DNA from: Sporobolomyces roseus
Lineage: Eukaryota > Basidiomycota > Microbotryomycetes > Sporidiobolales > Sporidiobolaceae
Assembly (NCBI GenBank): GCA_016617785.1
Contig: JADILM010000012.1
Coordinates: 62,001 to 126,000, forward strand
Length of the DNA stretch: 64,000 nucleotides
Reading direction: 5' to 3'
Of the stretch, positions 58,720 to 64,000 are shown in pieces. Each line of letters starts with the position of its first letter. The first letter of the stretch is position 1. Both the position numbers and the translations under genes were made by a program. The notes below the pieces were generated by a model, which was not told where the DNA came from, ran no database searches, and saw only the letters and a list, made by a program, of their open reading frames with translations.

Positions 58720-59334
58720 TCAATTTCCTTCATCCTCACTTGGAACCAATGGCGTTTTCCCCTTGAAGAAGAGGCGAATTCGATTTCGAAAGAGTGTGAG
58801 TTGGAAGATCACACGCTTGACGAGTTGAACATCGACATTGCCATGCGAGAACCCGATGAACAACGTGCCGTTACGAGAGAGTGTGACTTTCGCCGGGTAA
58901 TCTTCGAAGTATTCAGTATCTTGTTTGCTATCCTTAGCGAAATCTTCGAGTTTGCGCAAATCGGCAGCACGCCGTGCGAGACAGGTGGTGACTGTTCCGG
59001 TGAGCGGTTCGATTGTTGGTGGAGCGATTGGAGCTGGAATGACTTTTGGCGAGAGGTTGTCGAGGGTTAGAGCGAACTTCTGGAACTGAGCGAAAGTGTC
59101 AAAGATGAGATATCGATAGAGGGCTTTCCCGTGGAATGGGTGAAGGCATTTCGAAGGTGGTGTAGTACAGAGCATGTAGGGGACTGCGACAAGGTCGAAG
59201 ATGTCTTCTAGGAGTTCGGGAGGGAGTTGAGAAAGTCGATCAATCTGAGGAGGAGAAAGGGAGTGATCAGCGCACGGGGAGTGAGAGGGAGTCGATCTGC
59301 TCACCCTAGGAGTATCTTTGAGCACTGCAGACAT
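58720..59334 (-). CDS. F-box protein, different family from A-E
   Basis: Exon 1 encodes MSAVLKDTPR. After a GTGAGC...CTCAG intron the second exon gives IDRLSQLPPELLEDIFDLVA, a good F-box (LPPELL.DIF). The rest reads FHGKALYRYLIFDTFAQFQK, LTLDNLSPKVIPAPIAPPTI and LARRAADLRKLEDFAKDSKQ, ending PLVPSEDEGN. It lacks the 40-nt first exon and the motifs of A-E. At about 190 aa it is short for an F-box protein, so the 3' end may be misassigned, truncated, or continue through an intron I could not place. A plus-strand frame (58537-59070) overlaps it but has no domain. Confidence 0.5.
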   Translation of the reverse strand: MSAVLKDTPRVSRSTPSHSPCADHSLSPPQIDRLSQLPPELLEDIFDLVAVPYMLCTTPPSKCLHPFHGKALYRYLIFDTFAQFQKFALTLDNLSPKVIPAPIAPPTIEPLTGTVTTCLARRAADLRKLEDFAKDSKQDTEYFEDYPAKVTLSRNGTLFIGFSHGNVDVQLVKRVIFQLTLFRNRIRLFFKGKTPLVPSEDEGN

Positions 59335-59425
59335 TCTTTCAAGCTGTTCTATTCGATCTCGGGAGTCGTTGTGAAGGGCGAGAAAGAAAGAGAGAGTTGC
59401 TTCTGACTCTTGTCAACAGCTCGAG

Positions 59426-59920
59426 ATGGCTACTCGACCAACTCGAACACGATCAGAGATACTATCAGACATCAACCAATCTCGCTCGAGACTCGCTCAA
59501 CTCGAAGTGGAACTCGCTTCACTCTCTTGCTCGACTTCATCTCAGAATCTCTCGGCTTCTTCATCGACAGCAACAGGGAGCTTTCAAGTTGTCAGGTTTT
59601 ATCAATACCTATTACTGCTCAGCTCAAGGGGCAACCAATGATCTGGGAGGTATTTGACAGTTCAGGTTGTTGGTTCAACCTGGTTAGCCCTTTCTTCCCT
59701 CTGCCTTTCCCTGAGCTCGAAGCACGAAGCTGAATTAGGATGCTTTCAAGGTCAGTCGCTCCACCGATGTAAGCCGCGGTATGCAAGATCTCAGCGACCA
59801 CGGTTTCACCCTCTCTACGCTTCGTTCCTTGTCGTTACCTCGAGAGCTCCTGTCGCTCGTTCGCATGCCTCTTGCGACGGAGGTGCTGATCCGCGCTGGC
59901 AGCTCTTGGCTGATGTGTAA
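59426..59920 (+). CDS. possible short coiled-coil protein
   Basis: A frame starts MATRPTRTRSEILSDINQSR with SRLAQLEVELASLS, a short heptad-like helix, and ends at TGSFQVVR before a possible GT donor. One in-phase option joins an exon near 59792 (SQRPRFHPLYASFLVVTSRA), ending at 59920. The donor and acceptor are weak and no family is recognised. It is divergent from the F-box gene at 59334. Confidence 0.22.
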
Positions 59921-60147
59921 TCGGTACTGCTTTCTTCGCTGCCACCTGCTCTACTTTCGCTTCGGAACGAACATTCTGTCTGTAACCCTGTCTGTTCGTC
60001 CCTAGGTTTGCGCATTCCAAAATATGACAGATTCTATCACCGAATCCGATTCAGAGCGAGCAACGTAGGAACGAACGAAACAGATTGTATTCGCGAAACA
60101 CGGGCGAACAAAAGACGTAGTAAAGAAGGAAGAAGCCAATATTTGCT

Positions 60148-61511
60148 TTAGATCAATCTCTGTACCGAGCGACGAGAGACAGGGACGTGCTCCAAAGAAC
60201 TCTGACTGCACCATCCCGAGACGGCCTGCACAATCAGGACAAAGTCAGAAGAATGTCTACAACTCGTGACGAAGGAACACTCCACTCACTAGATTCTGGC
60301 GGGCCCAGATGAACTTGTACAAGGGAGATTCGTGGTCTCTACAGACACATAACTAGTCATGGAGTGTTTGATGGGAAACTATGAGCTGGGACAATTGATG
60401 AGATCGGCGAAAGATGAAACTCACGTCGTTTCGTTCAGTTCCAGGAATGCAAAACTTCCTCATCAACTCGATGAAGCACAAAACGTACTCCTTTCGAGTG
60501 AGGTAGACGTCCACTTCGCCCCTGAGGACAGTTCCAAGCGAGAGCTTGATGGCCTCGAATTCGTCATGCTTGTGGGACCAACCGAAGTCGTGAGCATGGC
60601 GTGCAACGCCCACAGTGAGCCTCCTCAAGTTGATGAAGTTGCCCGCCTGCGAGAAGTGGGCAAACGAGCTCGTTAATCTTGTTGAGGAGGAGAATAGTAT
60701 CGGAATAAGGACTGTACTCACAGGAAGACCACGTCCACCGTTGGGCTAAACAGTCGTGATCAGGTACAAATCCTCTGTGCAATGAAAGTGCAGGACTCAC
60801 CTCTCCGGATTGCTCTATCTGCTTACGCAAAGCAGAAATGAGGAGGCTGAACCATCCGTAGCAGTACAATCGCTGAACGGGTGTGAGAGGTAGGGGTTGG
60901 TCCAGATCTTTGATGAGCGCCTCGAGGCACTCTCGGATTTTGAGCCTCTCTGTGATCGATGTGAGCGACCAGGATCTGGCAGTGACACATTCAAGAACGT
61001 CGAACCATCCCGTAGGTAAGGCGGCTGGCTCGCGTGAATGTTGGTGTACGAGGATGTCGCTAGCTCGTTTGAAGTAACCGAAGTTCATTGTCCAAATGTG
61101 ATTGACAATTCCGAAAGGGCGCTGATGGAGCGAAGAATTTTAGTAATGAGAGAAAATCGAGGAAAAGCGAGTACACGCACCCTATTCTGAACGTCTTCGA
61201 TACATCGCTGATACTGTGCGACGGTGATCGGCAAGACCTTGTCGTTCTCGTGCTCTACGGCTTTGACGACTAAGCTCAAGTCTTCGAGTTTGTGGAGACG
61301 GTCCGAATCGTGTTCTTTCGCTGCCTCCGCATGAGCGGTTTCGATGGTGGCCTTGAGTTGCTGTTGAACGGAAGAGTATCAGTGTCTCCTGTCAGGGGAT
61401 GACGGGATTAGACGGGGACAAACGGCATAATCTCCCTGCTCAAGGGCTGATTCGTCAGCTCTAGCATCGACAGATGATTGGAAAGTTGCTGACTTCGTAC
61501 ACACCAGACAT
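60148..61511 (-). CDS. uncharacterised multi-exon protein
   Basis: Proposed exons: a 7-nt first exon (ATGTCTG, from 61511), then ELTNQPLSREIMPFVP, then QLKATIETAHAEAAKEHDSD and RLHKLEDLSLVVKAVEHEND (acceptor at 61361-61362). A long exon RPFGIVNHIWTMNFGYFKRA ... VQRLYCYGWFSLLISALRKQ follows, then a 24-nt exon PNGGRGLP, then AGNFINLRRLTVGVARHAHD and GWSHKHDEFEAIKLSLGTVL. The main joins are phase 0. After ...CIPGTERND the 3' end is unclear. DHESPLYKFIWARQNL then AVSGWCSQSSLEHVPVSRRS (stop at 60148) looks protein-like but has a phase problem; the phase-correct alternative runs to about 60002. No family is recognised. Confidence 0.45.
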
Positions 61512-61942
61512 ACTGTGAGGTCGGAAAGTTACCTGTGATGAGAACGGAGTCAAGAGGAAAAGGACCAGAGAGAAAGGGAAAACCAAGAATTTCCTAAACC
61601 CGACACCGCGGTTTTCCCGAAGCTAACCCACTCTTGCCATAAGTCGAAACGAGACTAGAGTGTTGTAGATGAGCAGAGGTAATCCATAGCGAGATGCAGA
61701 CGAGAAGTTGAGAGTCGAGCGAAGGATACGAGAAAAACACTTTGGAAGAAACCGAGAATAGTATTCAATGAACAGCAGTGGTAAGCTAACGCACTTCGTG
61801 AATAAAGCGGAAAGCATGAGCTGAGCCACTCCAGGAGACGATGAGAAGAAGCGAACTGACGAGATTACAACAAAAACCCTAATTTTCCCATCACTCCCTG
61901 TTTTCAGAAGTCCGCGACCCTAAGGATCCATCTCCTTCCAGA
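61512..61942. other. intergenic region upstream of the uncharacterised gene
   Basis: A 431-bp region between the putative start at 61511 (-) and the SDE2 stop (-). No recognisable gene. Confidence 0.4.
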
Positions 61943-62992
61943 CTAGGCCTTAGCTTTCCCCTTGCCCTTCGTAACTGTAGCTTTTCCTTTCCCCTGCCCC
62001 TTCGCAGACGCGATTTCCTCCTCGACCGTTTCTTCCTCCTCAGTAACTACTTCTGATACGTCGACAGCCGCTTCCGGAACAGCGTTCTCTTTCTCCTTCT
62101 CTTCGGTTGTTGGTACTGAAGCAGAGGTCGAAGGAGTCGAAGATTCTTCGGTCGAGGCAGCCTTCGCCTTTTTGCGTTTCTTGAGCATGGCTGTCATAGC
62201 AAGAGCGTATTACAATCAGTCTGATCGTATCGGGTAGAGTAGTACAAATCGAAAGAGAGGAAACGTACCAGCTCTGACGGCATCTTTGACACCACTAACG
62301 ATTTCTCTACTTTCTTCGACATACTTCGTATCGTCCAACCTCCTCTTCGTTCCACTTCCCCCTGCGCTTGCCGACGCTTCTCCAGTTCCACTCGCGACGG
62401 GTCCCGATGAAGATGATTCAACTCCAGCCGCTCTTTCCAACTGTTTGATCTCGTTGTTGAGTTGTTCCAATTTCGCTTCTGCTTGTTTCGCCGCTGCTGC
62501 TTGTCGATCTGGTTCACTTTCGAGTAACTTGGCCAATCTGTGCAGAATCACTCAACCTCATCAGCATTCACGTGAACGAAGAGATGGGATGGAAAGTGAG
62601 ATGAAAGCGCACCTTTGAGCCTCCTTGATAGTTGATAATCGTCTCCCATCCAATCCTCTACAACTATCGGTATTCTGCGCCTTGTTACTACTCATCCTAC
62701 CTCCCTGCGCCCTCAACTGACTCGCGAAACCTCCCTTTCCACCCAAGACTTTGACTCCCAATCTGAGAAACACTCCACCTTGACCTTTGTTCGCGCCATT
62801 CAAGGAGGAGATGGGAAGGCTGGAGGAGGGGAGAGTGGAACCGGTTGAGTACTGGAGGAGCTGTTGAGAAGGGGGACAGAAGGTGGCGAGATGAGAGGAG
62901 AGGGAGGAGATGGGGGAGGAAGAAGGGAGGGAGAGAGAGAGGGTGCGAGGGAAGGGGTGATACAGTGATACGAGTACTGCTACTTGATCCAT
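61943..62992 (-). CDS. SDE2: SDE2-type protein with N-terminal ubiquitin-like fold
   Basis: Sde2 is made as a ubiquitin-fold precursor; cleavage after the diglycine releases a C-terminal part that acts in splicing and genome stability. The start MDQVAVLVSLYHPFPRTL fits the Ubl. The key motif is KVLGGKGGFASQLRAQGGRM, the GG-KGG processing site, followed by SSNKAQNTDSCRGLDGRRLS and TIKEAQRLAKLLESEPDRQA. The middle is a coiled coil (AEAKLEQLNNEIKQLERAAG). Then KRRLDDTKYVEESREIVSGV and a C-terminal Lys/Glu-rich tail ending KGKGKAKA. Three exons. The conserved SDE2 N-terminal region is intact. Confidence 0.9.
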
Positions 62993-63111
62993 CTTGTGCT
63001 ATGTCGGAGTGAATGGTAGAGGAGAGAAGTCGACTGCTCCCTTCCTTCATCAGTAACGCAACTCATCCTCAGCCAACAACCCGACGATAAAGAGCTCTCG
63101 ATGCGGATACG

Positions 63112-64000
63112 ATGACTCGAACTTACTCAATACCACTCACGATACTCTGGCCTCTCATTGTCCTCGTACTCTCAAGTTTGATTGAACCAACATCAGCCGA
63201 ATTCTACTCTTCCCAACGGAAATCAGAGCTACGAGAACTCGCTCAAGATACTTGGAGGCACGCTTACAACTCTTACAAGCGACTCGCATTCCCTCAGGAT
63301 GAATTGTTGCCGCTCAGTTGTGGGAAACAAGGTCATGACAGAGTTAATCATGATGTAAGTCTCCTAACTCTCAATCTGATGACAAGAAGGAGGAGCTGAT
63401 AGATGCAAGTGAGAGCACAGAATGTGGGAGTAAACGATGTCATGGGAGATTATGCCTTGACTTTAGTAGATTCGCTCGATACTTTCGCCGTACGTTACCT
63501 CTCATCCTTTCGATCGGTATCATTTGAGCTTATAGAGAGTAACCCGAGAGAACGTAGATGTTGGATGACAAAGCTGGATTCGAACAAGCAGTGAGAGAGA
63601 CGATACAACATGTAAATTTCGATGTGGATTCGAGAGTTCAGGTTTTCGAAGTGACAATACGAATGATGGGGGGACTCGTAAGCCTCATTCGATCGCTCAG
63701 TGAATCGTTCGATAGCGCTAACTGATCCTTCTTGATGTTGCACAGCTCTCAGGTCATCTCTTAGCGCTCGATCCGAATTCAGTCGAATCAAGTTCAAACA
63801 CTTCTTCCTTCGCTTCATCAATACGCGGCTTCTCCCTTCCGTGGTATAACTCGGAACTACTACATCTAGCCCACGATCTCGGGCGGAGGTTGTTACCTGC
63901 ATTCGATTCACCAACAGGAATTCCGTATGCTCGAGTGAATCTGCGGACGGGGTTGAGAGGGAAAGATGGGAAAGGTGAAAGTGGAGAGACTTGTAGTGCC
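63112..64000 (+). CDS. MNL1: EDEM/Mnl1-type GH47 alpha-mannosidase-like protein (5' part)
   Basis: ER protein that trims or recognises mannoses of misfolded glycoproteins for ERAD. Start [20 protein letters not shown] with SSLIEPTSA, a signal peptide or anchor. Then [20 protein letters not shown] (GH47 start), [58 protein letters not shown] with the conserved acidic residue, [13 protein letters not shown], and [20 protein letters not shown] with [12 protein letters not shown]. The EDEM clade is indicated by the Gly-rich [13 protein letters not shown] and C-lobe arrangement. Gene continues beyond the window; at least four exons are visible. Confidence 0.9.

Noticed and set aside
58537..59070. 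177-codon plus-strand open frame opposite the F-box gene
   Set aside because: It lies antisense to a frame with a clear F-box motif, and has no recognisable domain.
1..64000. tRNA or rRNA genes, CRISPR arrays, transposons
   Set aside because: I scanned for B-box-like GGTTCGANTCC contexts, long terminal or inverted repeats, transposase motifs and spacer arrays and found none I could support. A tRNAscan run could still reveal a tRNA I missed.

Overview
The window is nuclear DNA of a fungus, most likely a basidiomycete. Genes are packed closely on both strands and cut by many short introns (about 45-120 nt, GT...AG, often with a CTGAC/CTGAT branch-like element and a CT-rich tract). The conserved proteins are fungal: HAP5, RTT109, POT1, SDE2, GRASP/Grh1, CBP4, a GCK-type kinase. 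I cannot name genus or class. All gene models were spliced by eye. Junctions given explicitly were checked for phase; other internal boundaries are approximate.

Layout. 1-4.4 kb (-): DUS3 (C-terminus off the left edge) and HAP5. 5.2-7.8 kb (+): a secreted, probably surface-attached protein and Pol III subunit RPC11, whose first exon has only 8 nt. 8.3-11.7 kb (-): a membrane-anchored M28 peptidase of the PSMA/Vps70 type, sharing a promoter with RTT109 (+). 13.9-17.5 kb (-): a long-chain acyl-CoA synthetase. 17.6-22.8 kb (+): a small coiled-coil protein, an unresolved coding-like stretch, an NAD(P)-dependent reductase and ribonucleotide reductase RNR2.

23-28.5 kb is an accessory-looking block: two F-box-like paralogues (-) followed by a tandem pair of small two-TM membrane proteins (+). 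28.6-45.6 kb returns to core genes: a FAM72-domain protein (-), a Kic1-like GCK kinase (+), CBP4 (-), POP5 (+), GRH1 (+), eIF4B/TIF3 (-), mitoribosomal uL30m (+) and POT1 (-). 46.8-49.8 kb holds two more F-box-like paralogues (+). Then come a cation diffusion facilitator (-), a DUF4112 membrane protein (+), an MFS sugar transporter (+), a fifth F-box-like paralogue (+), a different F-box protein (-), an unrecognised multi-exon gene (-), SDE2 (-), and the start of an EDEM/Mnl1-type GH47 protein (+) that runs off the right edge.

Themes. Several genes serve core nucleic-acid functions (DUS3, POP5, RPC11, RTT109, RNR2, POT1, eIF4B, SDE2), but nothing indicates an operon-like grouping. The most unusual content is the five-member F-box-like family spread over 35 kb on both strands. 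Its members share a 40-nt first exon, and three of them share promoter motifs. The tandem two-TM pair with matching exon 1 and the FAM72-like protein with a split zinc knuckle are the next most interesting.
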